From JABFSS01 sp964449445 (lineage in GTDB: Bacteria > Patescibacteriota > Gracilibacteria > Peribacterales > Peribacteraceae): a stretch of DNA of 64,000 nt. Location: contig CAYUZT010000002.1 in the NCBI GenBank assembly GCA_964449445.1, forward strand, positions 1 through 64,000. The letters are read 5' to 3'. The notes under the pieces are model-generated. The model saw only the letters and a list, made by a program, of their open reading frames with translations, made no database searches and was not told the origin of the DNA. Positions within the stretch are counted from its first letter, which is position 1. Each line of letters opens with the position of its first letter. Shown here one piece after another: positions 55,701 to 61,939 of the stretch. The position numbers and the translations under genes were made by a program.

Positions 55701-55754
55701 AAGAGAATCGTGTTGAGTACGCAAGCCTTCGGCGAGTTTGGTTTCAGGAGTCAT
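49701..55754 (-). CDS. Giant unknown protein, 2017 residues, coiled coil and membrane segments
   Basis: I do not recognise this protein. Residues 1-110 form a coiled coil ('LRTQHDSLLREYSQLRKRGEEVE'), and a second lies near 765-850. A hydrophobic segment is near 888-905. A Pro/Thr linker (about 945-985, 'TPEPTRTPTPSS') follows. Hydrophobic segments cluster near 1290-1345 ('GGSILGGLAAYC', 'GIPLAVLLLAGVPLV'). The last 350 residues hold several copies of a loose motif with Gly-x-Trp ('VICLGGVWCMREE', 'YSCINGAWMWRSR'). No signal peptide is seen. It is the last gene of a three-gene operon. Its stop codon abuts the rnj stop with no base between. Confidence 0.75.
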   Translation of the reverse strand: MTPETKLAEGLRTQHDSLLREYSQLRKRGEEVEAGLQKAEKERSHSPKLIQELRKNLAVHRKSLESRIKELEGLQKTLVAPEMARARLAEIHRHLLRLETEKKLILAGFAQITEQQEKNFELLDMAAFRKEAEETIANMGFSPIPRLPSRGVQNDEQWNKTVDTWEKQMQDYIKRNTFLGAPAWQPGASGPATEKIRKSVAMTGYAHEHPQFLNKVGAMSWNAATTYQIHASYLDRLQVLSKLPQPTERQAQEAQLLRRMEMVIAQDIMLQGLVTNFVSIGSQYASLVESGEIPQQYRNAYLEQRTQRLIHFAHEAMPRWQQLRQFHHYGNSLVFLHWQIAACTGELATPNLPEDRRKVVEQERDNHRRSWEALSAHFQTLSGQIQGAGHSLSRPLTIINPDGSSVTHPALVIAVPPLNAEEPGSPAMAKWIEVMTKGVLEPTRTQMHSLEQGLRQIFTQTHDLQLTLSNGDHLHLAPHVPHAMLLSALQRRSNAVGQEIAQGITEQQQLEKKRKAGGASESKAERDAREKRSKMTLSQTESLFNTDRRIAGYMTNYSTVTLPMQRQLMGLYATQGAAIPATPAAKKEMEEALTKNGAPRIMPGLYGDQAQGFNMAMAQMGFNVLYSRQQDVIGAYTHILAAELHYFESGGPLDQFIGFIVNHIDSFARTVDYIATVVPHGYHLGADFMLYGSNFWAPEAMQKLLHGTELDRHMALHNMAMTLRASSQSLQEIRNQHADDLQRVKKLIEERIGILTEKANTVQSKTFDMEIAADEVDSSAAAFKKAEEAAQKNNTPATQAALDTARESRDAAGKRFKQAYEAREKSADECITALEALVEPYEELDRIQQSINKEVTDILHQAGVNWRLWESSQGVPWGNVYMSMGRRMVVMGLADVVITAICRRSLSHVRVLPTIGRLFTGSFTAPVRPLIEIGRWGMNRWRTPSTIGVSSPTTAGGPTPGAISTPEPTRTPTPSSTAPNTTPTVAPEVRPPSTLAEVEAAADRLSKARQNLVSARAAAQGGGAVEAAVERQAIEFRDLLNRYQPSSPIAPDQEALRFRFTQQFSTAEILIGEHALVRQELIRQAHNWGSAAEGTPHSANTALEKQWILEGLDPRSPRGPNGRPTGRLQVQVSGQTVTVTPQAALTTTQAQEILQAGLAGRSTSIAARAPNLTSTSSLPRYPNAPIVAPETPQPPSTLRSRIFNSRTVQVGGRVLQVGGGVLLVHQAGQLVGQVEQRINLGRERERLTNEVRGMFADTSKYIPDSSNPNLFTEVNSSIQINITPIVGLNDDLLSHATANAVTTGGSILGGLAAYCASTGVGIPLAVLLLAGVPLVESALDGNKRQALRRFLNSVGQRIAMLIPIGVLTSSNPADLYSNVLDIRRIWGQSTDPGIGDNLARQQEAQRAMSVVTVGLVFREMQRITPIPLEQLNMYLSNDYSPSEDIWNSRQGIATLVQDFVGPLPDRFFFRGPDTPEQERFQNAITRAAAVVLRQRIFNAYASLRSEMDGYLRIRNQNNPGASSRGRELLQDPRALRLCEERLQLLGSQLSWGGLTVADIYSQVMAERTRRGFNDVYGFYPSTQSRIMASLPTNSLEYRMAYGADNEDPIPPRVHSGIESLSRGMETLVQSLGGSPVITRLSADGQHRLASETSASTLAENQGTPAYKLPRGNVEVYLSIVGGRLQWSSYSYPQWVPIESGRYDNAAPGSDRAFVNEIADTLQRMSRIAENSQDLGASERNGGNILFHRATRDQQTGEYTLTVGNNIRRVICLGGVWCMREEGSQPWIPVRRLPQESTADDWLMNRYLHALSPDVPSSIAWGEFRENCQFLEKQGAQLQKVGDEFLYILPGNVQFRLSRHAACEFRFSSGEWNRRLSARDAYPDIRARIETVQKQSARTPEQRERLRKDGMEWIRAILRRDFPAGGYTIEEQPGDDRNSIVRVTWLDSSMIEYSCINGAWMWRSRSYAQRTERDRISHYARPEEYDDWVLPTYRVPRPGRIIAVHNDILRELNELNRR

Positions 55755-55786
55755 TGTTATGAAAATTTGTATTGTAGTAATTTGTC

Positions 55787-56446
55787 TTAATTGTTCGGTC
55801 CTGTGGGGAATGCGAATGTCCCACCATCAATTTGCCTGTTTACTTGGTCTTTCAGTTGCCTTTGCACTCCTGGTGCAAGACCGGGAACAGTGTTTGTTCG
55901 ATTAGCACTGCCACCTCCGGTCGTTCCCGTTGTCGTCTGTCTCGTATAATCATCAATAACGGGCGCGCCACCCAGGGCCGGAGGGGCTTCCTGAATTTTT
56001 GTGCGCTTCTGGAGAGCCTGATCTGCAAGATCTTTATTCCATTTCTCTAAAAGTTCTTTCATCCAGCCCCATCCGAAATATGCTGCTACACCCAAACCAC
56101 CAATAATGAGTGGCCACTTGATATACCAACGACTCAGCAGCCCCGGAGACTTTTGTGCGGCTGCGACTTTCGGCACTGCTTCGTTCGTAAATGTTTTTTG
56201 GTGTTCTACATTTGCTCTTACTCGTTCCTGCTCGTTGCGAAGTGCTTTTATGATGTCACTCATTTCTATAGATGCCCCTCCCTTGGCAATGCGACTGAGA
56301 AGTTCTTGTTGAAGATTATTGTTGTCTAAAAATACATCCAGCTTCTCCACTGAAAGCCCTTTTTCCAACAGCATCTCTTTTGCCGTATGCAATACAAGTG
56401 CTTCTCTGGAATCACCTGATGGATTTGAGGAGAGCGTGTTTGCCAT
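55787..56446 (-). CDS. Single-TM protein, 219 residues
   Basis: I do not recognise it. The N-terminal 115 residues are helical and charged ('AKEMLLEKGLSVEKLDVFLDN', then 'IIKALRNEQERVRANVEHQ'). One membrane helix (about residues 112-130, 'WPLIIGGLGVAAYFGWGWM') divides it from a Gly/Thr/Asn-rich C-terminal part ('TRQTTTGTTGGGSANRTNT'). It lies between the 144-residue gene (5 bases upstream) and the giant gene (32 bases downstream) in one operon, so the three may act together. Confidence 0.65.
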   Translation of the reverse strand: MANTLSSNPSGDSREALVLHTAKEMLLEKGLSVEKLDVFLDNNNLQQELLSRIAKGGASIEMSDIIKALRNEQERVRANVEHQKTFTNEAVPKVAAAQKSPGLLSRWYIKWPLIIGGLGVAAYFGWGWMKELLEKWNKDLADQALQKRTKIQEAPPALGGAPVIDDYTRQTTTGTTGGGSANRTNTVPGLAPGVQRQLKDQVNRQIDGGTFAFPTGPNN

Positions 56447-56451
56447 ACAAA

Positions 56452-56886
56452 TTATGCTGGAACTGCTGAAGTAAAGAAGGTGTGCCGGATGTCGGAGACG
56501 AACGACGCAGCATTCAGATCTTCGTCAGTATTCGCCTGACTGAGTAATTCATTGAGCATGAGCGCCATACCATCCGGTCCCAATACGAAAAACATCTCTG
56601 TGAGATCGTTTGTAGAAACCTTGCTGATATCAAGAGTACGGACAAGATGGAGAATGAAATCCGAAGAATTGCTGGTTTTAACCTTTTCTCCCAAGTCACG
56701 CAATGCAGGAGTTTGAATATTTGAAAATGTCGCGCGCAATACGCGTTTCTTCTCGTCATCTTTGTACTTGCCCTTCTCCTCCTTCACCTCCCACCCCTCG
56801 CGGAGGGCCTCAGGAAGCTTCTCAAAGAGAATTTTTTCTGTCGCGGTAAGATAGAGCGGATGAGCCATAGAGGATTTGCGGGACAT
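56452..56886 (-). CDS. Unknown protein, 144 residues
   Basis: I do not recognise this soluble helical protein. Notable segments are 'ATEKILFEKLPEALREGWEV', a Lys-rich stretch 'EEKGKYKDDEKKRVLRA' and 'TNDLTEMFFVLGPDGMALMLNELL'. It has no Cys and no membrane helix. It is the first gene of the operon that ends in the giant protein, with a good promoter (56928-56956). Confidence 0.6.
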   Translation of the reverse strand: MSRKSSMAHPLYLTATEKILFEKLPEALREGWEVKEEKGKYKDDEKKRVLRATFSNIQTPALRDLGEKVKTSNSSDFILHLVRTLDISKVSTNDLTEMFFVLGPDGMALMLNELLSQANTDEDLNAASFVSDIRHTFFTSAVPA

Positions 56887-56927
56887 GAGTAGATTCTAGC
56901 GGGAATTCCTCATAAGGAAATCTATGT

Positions 56928-56956
56928 ATTATAGCCGAAAACTGCGAATTTTACAA
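56928..56956 (-). promoter_or_regulatory. Promoter of the giant-protein operon
   Basis: On the minus strand TTGTAA (56951-56956), a 17-base spacer and TATAAT (56928-56933) lie 41 bases before the ATG at 56886. Confidence 0.65.
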
Positions 56957-56974
56957 TGTACGAAGCGGCAAAGA

Positions 56975-58279
56975 CTATGCGGCGATCACTTGGACGATTT
57001 TCCCTTGCACTGGCCATCCTTCGTACGGCGTCCACCCGCATTTGCTATGGAGCTCTTTTCCACGAATCACCCACCTTACTTTTGGATCCACAAGCACGAG
57101 ATCAGCATGCACTCCTTCTGCCATCCCCTGTTTACCAAGACTGAAAATGTGATTGGGATTTGCGAAACAGAAGCGAATGATTTGTGATGGAGAGAGTTTT
57201 TGGAGAAGTAACGGCAACATGGTCTCGACTCCTGGTACGCCTGACGGTGCCTTGAAAGGATCGGCGGATTTTTTTTCTTCCAAAGTATGTGGCGCGTGAT
57301 CGGTAGAGATGCAATCGACCGTTCCATCCTCGATCCCCCACCAGAGAGCTTCTTGATGCTCTTTGGTTCTCAGTGGCGGATTCATTTTTGCGAGTGTCCC
57401 GAGCGATGGATAATCATCGACAGTGAGGAAGAGGTGATGTGGGGTAACTTCGCATGTGACACTTACGCCGGATTTTTTGGCAGCACGAACAAGCTCGATT
57501 CCCTGCATAGTGGAGAGGTGCGCGACGTGCAGATGTGTTCCATATTTTTTGGCTAATGCGAGAGCATCTTTGATAGCTTTCGCTTCAGACTCCGGCGGTC
57601 GTATTTTTGAATGCATGGATATGTTGCCGCGGCGAGAACCGGTTTTACTGCGACCAGAAAGGGCGCGCTCATTCATGATTCGTAATTCATGATTCATTTT
57701 TGAATCCTCACAGTGACACACCACGGGAACATTCAACTCCGCACACAGCTTGAACGCTTCCTCGATTACATTCACCCCAGCACCTTGATCTCCCGTTGAA
57801 TGATCGAAATAGAGCTTGAGCCCGCAACATCGCGCCTTGAGTCGCCGTAGTTCTTCAGAACTTCCTGTGTAGAGTTCTCGAAAAGTGTGTAGGTGAGCTA
57901 TCTCAGTCGCACCAAAGAAGAATCGGATATCAATCTTCGAATCTTTAGCGCGTCTAACTTTGTCTGCCAATGCCGCAATGGTAACCGTCGGTGGAATCGT
58001 GTTCGGCATTTCGCACACGGCTGTGACTCCTCCGGCAAGCGCTGCAGCGGAGCCTGTCGCCATCGTTTCTTTGTGTTCAAGTCCCGGCTCGCGAAAGTGG
58101 ACGTGACAGTCGATTAATCCTGGAAAGATGAGGAAGCCGGACGCGTCGATGATCTCTTGATTTTTGGCTTGTGGAAGATTCCCTATTGAGCGAATGACGC
58201 CGTCTTCTATTAAAATATCGGCCTGCTGCTCACTGCCTGCGGAGACCAAGGTCCCGCCAGTGATAAGAGTTGTTTTCAT
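56975..58279 (-). CDS. pyrC: PyrC, dihydroorotase, with a repeat insertion
   Basis: Dihydroorotase closes carbamoyl aspartate to dihydroorotate in pyrimidine synthesis. Metal and substrate motifs are 'LIDCHVHFREPGLEHKET', 'GLKLYFDHSTGDQG' with the Lys that is carboxylated, 'VVCHCEDSKM', 'HLHVAHLSTMQG' and 'DCISTDHAPHT'. The length of 434 residues is normal for the class I type. Residues about 194-203 (MNHELRIMNE) just after the HCED motif are encoded by an ATGAATCATGAA word repeat (57671-57700). The start overlaps the tauE-like stop by 4 bases, so it is the last gene of the pyrB operon. Confidence 0.95.
   Translation of the reverse strand: MKTTLITGGTLVSAGSEQQADILIEDGVIRSIGNLPQAKNQEIIDASGFLIFPGLIDCHVHFREPGLEHKETMATGSAAALAGGVTAVCEMPNTIPPTVTIAALADKVRRAKDSKIDIRFFFGATEIAHLHTFRELYTGSSEELRRLKARCCGLKLYFDHSTGDQGAGVNVIEEAFKLCAELNVPVVCHCEDSKMNHELRIMNERALSGRSKTGSRRGNISMHSKIRPPESEAKAIKDALALAKKYGTHLHVAHLSTMQGIELVRAAKKSGVSVTCEVTPHHLFLTVDDYPSLGTLAKMNPPLRTKEHQEALWWGIEDGTVDCISTDHAPHTLEEKKSADPFKAPSGVPGVETMLPLLLQKLSPSQIIRFCFANPNHIFSLGKQGMAEGVHADLVLVDPKVRWVIRGKELHSKCGWTPYEGWPVQGKIVQVIAA
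57671..57700. repeat. ATTCATGATTCGTAATTCATG word repeat in pyrC
   Basis: Three tandem near-copies of ATTCATGATT are read in frame within pyrC. The same family forms the hairpin at 10671-10722. Confidence 0.75.
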
Positions 58280-58998
58280 GGGAAGAGAAGCAGGCGAAGC
58301 GCGCCGAGAGTAATGATACCGAGTTGTACGTCTTCGAACACTCGCACGCTGACGTACTGTAACAAGTGCTTACCAACCGCAACGCTGAGGAAAATGACGG
58401 GCATTGAGAGGACGAGTAATTGCAAAAGATCCGAGGTCCACTCAAGATTTGCCGCGTACACCGATGCTTTTCCCAAATTCATGATGAACGCAATCACGGC
58501 GGAAGTCCCCACAAAGACTTCCTTCCTCATACCCATTGCAACAAGCGCGGGCATTCGAAGCAGCGACGCACTGCCGATGAGTCCTCCAATGAAACCGTTG
58601 ATGCCGCCGAATAGGAGAAGAAAAATTTTGTTGGGAGGAATCGTAGGCATCGTTTTCCAAAATCGCGCCGCGACGAAGCCAAGACAAAAGATTCCTAGTA
58701 GTATCTGAGGAATAAGAGGAGGAATTACGAAGAGCAGCATCCCCCCCAGAACACTCATAGGAAGCCCCAAGGCCACATACCAGAGCACGATGTCTCTTCG
58801 AATCGCTCCGTGAAATTGGATCATTTTCGCGACTTGTATCGTGATCATCAGAATCGATGTGAACGCGATATTGGTGCGGATATCCAGGAAAAAACTCCCG
58901 AGAATTACCGTGAGGATGCCGAGCCCGCCGCCGTTCACCGTAGAAAATACTCCCCCTAGGAAGAGCAGGGGCAGGTAGAAGTGCAACGGAAGCATCAT
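58276..58998 (-). CDS. TauE/SafE family membrane transporter
   Basis: This 240-residue protein has about seven membrane helices. The N-terminal 'LLFLGGVFSTVNGGGLGILTV' and the internal parallel 'FGGINGFIGGLIGSASLLRMPAL' are the twin family motifs of TauE/SafE (UPF0721) exporters of sulfite or organic anions. The substrate is unknown. It overlaps pyrB and pyrC by 4 bases on each side, so it is translationally coupled with pyrimidine synthesis and may move an intermediate or a related anion. Confidence 0.85.
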   Translation of the reverse strand: MMLPLHFYLPLLFLGGVFSTVNGGGLGILTVILGSFFLDIRTNIAFTSILMITIQVAKMIQFHGAIRRDIVLWYVALGLPMSVLGGMLLFVIPPLIPQILLGIFCLGFVAARFWKTMPTIPPNKIFLLLFGGINGFIGGLIGSASLLRMPALVAMGMRKEVFVGTSAVIAFIMNLGKASVYAANLEWTSDLLQLLVLSMPVIFLSVAVGKHLLQYVSVRVFEDVQLGIITLGALRLLLFP

Positions 58999-59909
58999 GC
59001 AGAGAGCAGAAGATCGAGGAGCGCCATCCGTACCGGCACGCCGTTATGCGCCTGACGGAAATAGGCGGCATTTGGGAGTATATCGACATCGTCGGCAATT
59101 TCCCCCACGCGCGGGAGCGGATGCATAACAATCACTTTGCACCCTCGGACCATATCCCCCGTCAGAATGTATTTAAGCTTCAGTCGCTCGTACTCGGCAT
59201 TGTCTGTGAACCGTTCCTGTTGCACGCGCGTCATGTAGATCACATCACACTCCAATCCCGCAGCAATATCCTCCGTTTCGGCAAACTGAATGTTCTTCTC
59301 CGCGTAAAAGCTCGTGACTTTCTCGGGCATTGTAAGTTCATGCGGAGAAATGAGTGTGAAGTGGACGTTTTTATAAAGTCCAAGGAGAAAGCTCAATGAA
59401 TGCACTGTACGGCCGTACCGGAGATCGCCCACCATCGCGATTTTGAGGCTATCGATTTTTCCGACCTCTTTTTGAATAGTATAGAGATCGAGGAGTGCTT
59501 GCGTAGGATGCTGGCCAGGACCGTCACCGGCATTGATGAAGGGAATAGGACTCACTGCTGCGGCACGATCGGCACTGCCGGCTTCGGGATGGCGCATCGC
59601 GATGATATCGGCATAACCACCGACCATGCGGATGGTATCTTCGATCGTCTCGCCTTTGTACATGGAACTGAATTGAATCCCTTCGGCGGAAATCACTTCG
59701 CCACCCAGTCGTTGCATAGCAGTTTCGAAACTGAGTCGCGTGCGCGTGGATGGTTCATAAAAGAGTGCCGCGAGAATTTTCCCGTGCATCCGGTCGTCAC
59801 CGCCTTTCTCAAGAAGCTTCTCCATCTCTGCGGCCTTCGCCAAAATAGCGTCCGTGTCACTCCGTGTGAGTTGTTTTGTGGAGGTGAAGTGTTTAAAGGG
59901 AAGTGTCAT
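58995..59909 (-). CDS. pyrB: PyrB, aspartate carbamoyltransferase catalytic chain
   Basis: PyrB joins carbamoyl phosphate and aspartate. The carbamoyl-phosphate site is 'FYEPSTRTRLSFETAMQRLGG'; 'HPTQALLDLYTI' and 'VIVMHPLPRVGEI' are the other catalytic motifs. The length of 304 residues is normal. No regulatory pyrI is present. It is the first gene of the pyrB-tauE-pyrC operon. A TAAGCT lies 11 bases before the ATG. Confidence 0.95.
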   Translation of the reverse strand: MTLPFKHFTSTKQLTRSDTDAILAKAAEMEKLLEKGGDDRMHGKILAALFYEPSTRTRLSFETAMQRLGGEVISAEGIQFSSMYKGETIEDTIRMVGGYADIIAMRHPEAGSADRAAAVSPIPFINAGDGPGQHPTQALLDLYTIQKEVGKIDSLKIAMVGDLRYGRTVHSLSFLLGLYKNVHFTLISPHELTMPEKVTSFYAEKNIQFAETEDIAAGLECDVIYMTRVQQERFTDNAEYERLKLKYILTGDMVRGCKVIVMHPLPRVGEIADDVDILPNAAYFRQAHNGVPVRMALLDLLLSA

Positions 59910-59980
59910 TCCACAGGGAAAGCTTATCGACTTTTTTTGCTTTGTCGAGCCGTAATTTCGGATTATGCTTCCGTTCCTTT

Positions 59981-60409
59981 ATGTCATTTGCCGATGAACC
60001 ACCGGAATACAGGCCAGCAGGACGGACTGTGGATAGGCTAATCAGCGGTGCTATAATGGAAGCAGAAACAGATGAAAGAATGTCTTTCCAAGAAGAACCG
60101 GACCATCCCACTATTCTTTTGAACAAAGAGCTGTGGGACTTAATTGCCATTTCTGAAAATGGAAAACTCTGCCGTCTCCATCGCATTGTAGATGGCAATG
60201 TTCATGATTTCCGAACTGAGGAAGTTAGAAACATCCAACGACTGACCGATATTGATGTTGAGAACATTGAGCAAGAACAATATGACAGAGAGGAAATATC
60301 AAGACGTGGGGTAATGGCAATGGTGGGCACTAGTGTAACTGTGGGAATGGCATGTGGGATTGCAAAAAGTATTCAGTGGATGTTCAGTCGGAGGAGATCA
60401 TCACGATGA
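59981..60409 (+). CDS. Unknown protein with C-terminal hydrophobic helix, 142 residues
   Basis: The ATG at 59981 (MSFADEPPEYRPAG) is preferred over a longer frame overlapping pyrB. The body is acidic and includes 'LLNKELWDLIAISENGKLCRLH' and 'VENIEQEQYDREEIS'. One short hydrophobic helix near the end ('GVMAMVGTSVTVGMACGIA') is followed by a basic tail (FSRRRSSR), as in tail-anchored proteins. I do not recognise it. It lies 38 bases before the flippase gene. Confidence 0.55.
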   Translation: MSFADEPPEYRPAGRTVDRLISGAIMEAETDERMSFQEEPDHPTILLNKELWDLIAISENGKLCRLHRIVDGNVHDFRTEEVRNIQRLTDIDVENIEQEQYDREEISRRGVMAMVGTSVTVGMACGIAKSIQWMFSRRRSSR

Positions 60410-60435
60410 GGTGAAGATGGAGGTTGAGAAGATGG

Positions 60436-60441
60436 TATTCT
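60436..60441 (+). promoter_or_regulatory. -10 box of the flippase gene (leaderless start)
   Basis: TATTCT ends exactly 6 bases before the ATG at 60448. The -35 is weak. Confidence 0.45.
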
Positions 60442-60447
60442 GCTGAT

Positions 60448-61902
60448 ATGTCGACAAAGAAAATCGCGACTTCGACTCTCTGGCAACTCGGCAGCCAAAT
60501 AACAATGGCGGCGCTTTCTATTGTCACGGTCAAATTAGTGGCAATTGGGCTGAGTATTGAGCTCGCAGGGCAGTACAACACCGCATATGGCTACCTCCAG
60601 ATCTTCGGCATTCTTGCCGATTTTGGCTTGTATGCAGTCTCAGTCCGCGAAGTTGCCAGGGCGAAAGACCGGATGGCAGTCCTTGGGAATTTGATGACGC
60701 TGCGCATGATTATTCTGGCTATTTCCCTCGGCTCCGCGCTGATTGTCGCCTGGCTGATCCCCCACTGGCAGGGCACACCTCTCCCCATCGGCATCACCAT
60801 TGCCGCATTTGTCCCGGGGTTTACGCTACTCGCGGGAATTCTACGGACGATTTTCCAGGTCGAATACAAAATGCACTACGTGTTCATCGCCGAGGTGGCG
60901 CATCGTATTGTTTCGACATCGCTCACCGCACTCGCAGTCTTTTGGGGAATACGAAACTCCAGTAATCCTGACTCTCTCTACGTAATTCTCGCGTTCGGCG
61001 GCATCGGTTCGCTCACGCTCCTCGTCCTCTCTATTCTCTTCAGTCACCGGATACTCCCTGTACGCCCGCGTTTCGATACGGCGATTCTAAAAAATCTCCT
61101 GCGGCTCTGCGCGCCCTACGGCATCGCGTTCCTCTGCACCGCGCTCTATCGGCAATTTGATGTGACATTGATCGGGCTTCTGCGTCCGGAGGATTACCAG
61201 TTACAAAACGCGTATTACGGCTTCGTACAGCGGATGATGGACATGGCCTACCTGCTTCCGACATTCCTATTGAACTCCACCCTGCCAATGCTCAGCGAAC
61301 GGGATGCGAAGGGAGAAGACACACGGGATTTTTTGGGAAAGATTCTCCTCGCAATTCTCCTGCTCGGCTCCATTTCCCTGCTCTTCGCAGGTCTCTGGCC
61401 GCGACCGTTGATGCAAATGCTCACAACGGAGCAGTATTTATCGACAGCAACCTCTCCTGGAGCGGACACGGCATTGCAACTTCTCTCGATTTCCATGTTC
61501 TGTAACGGCCTGCTCACGTTCAGCTTCTACGTTCTCCTCACCAAGCACCGATGGAGGCCGCTCGTCGCGACACTCCTGATCGGCGTCCTCATTTCTCTCG
61601 TGAGCAATCTCACACTGATCCCCACAATGGGTTTCGTTGGCGCGTGCATCACCTCCATCATCGTCCATCTGACGCTTGCGATTTTACTCCTCCCGCAGGC
61701 GCTGCGGATCATGCCTGTGAGGATTTCCGGCGGGATGCTCATGCGATGGTTGATGTTCTCGCTATTGCTCTTCCTCTTCTTGTTCTTCACCCACGCACTG
61801 CTGACGCATGAAGTACTGACTGCAGGTATGCTGATCGCCGCCACGTTCTGGATGGCTATCTGCGTGTGGGCAGCGGGGTTGCAGAGAATATTGAAGATAT
61901 GA
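60448..61902 (+). CDS. Oligosaccharide flippase (Wzx/MOP superfamily)
   Basis: This 484-residue protein has about 12-14 membrane helices. The start 'MSTKKIATSTLWQLGSQITMA' and the early 'LADFGLYAVSVREVARAKD' match polysaccharide-type flippases, which turn lipid-linked oligosaccharides to the outside. Charged residues inside the helices (for example 'YRQFDVTLIGLLRPEDYQL') are typical. It would complete the surface-glycan set with the glycosylphosphotransferase at 25761. ATG 60448 is used; the upstream alternative covers the -10 box. Confidence 0.87.
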   Translation: MSTKKIATSTLWQLGSQITMAALSIVTVKLVAIGLSIELAGQYNTAYGYLQIFGILADFGLYAVSVREVARAKDRMAVLGNLMTLRMIILAISLGSALIVAWLIPHWQGTPLPIGITIAAFVPGFTLLAGILRTIFQVEYKMHYVFIAEVAHRIVSTSLTALAVFWGIRNSSNPDSLYVILAFGGIGSLTLLVLSILFSHRILPVRPRFDTAILKNLLRLCAPYGIAFLCTALYRQFDVTLIGLLRPEDYQLQNAYYGFVQRMMDMAYLLPTFLLNSTLPMLSERDAKGEDTRDFLGKILLAILLLGSISLLFAGLWPRPLMQMLTTEQYLSTATSPGADTALQLLSISMFCNGLLTFSFYVLLTKHRWRPLVATLLIGVLISLVSNLTLIPTMGFVGACITSIIVHLTLAILLLPQALRIMPVRISGGMLMRWLMFSLLLFLFLFFTHALLTHEVLTAGMLIAATFWMAICVWAAGLQRILKI

Positions 61903-61919
61903 CCAATACGTGGTATACT
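61891..61919 (+). promoter_or_regulatory. Promoter of the Fn3-like gene
   Basis: TTGAAG (61891-61896), a 17-base spacer and TATACT (61914-61919) precede the ATG at 61940 by 20 bases. The -35 lies in the end of the flippase gene. Confidence 0.7.
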
Positions 61920-61939
61920 AACGAGAAACACCCATTCCA

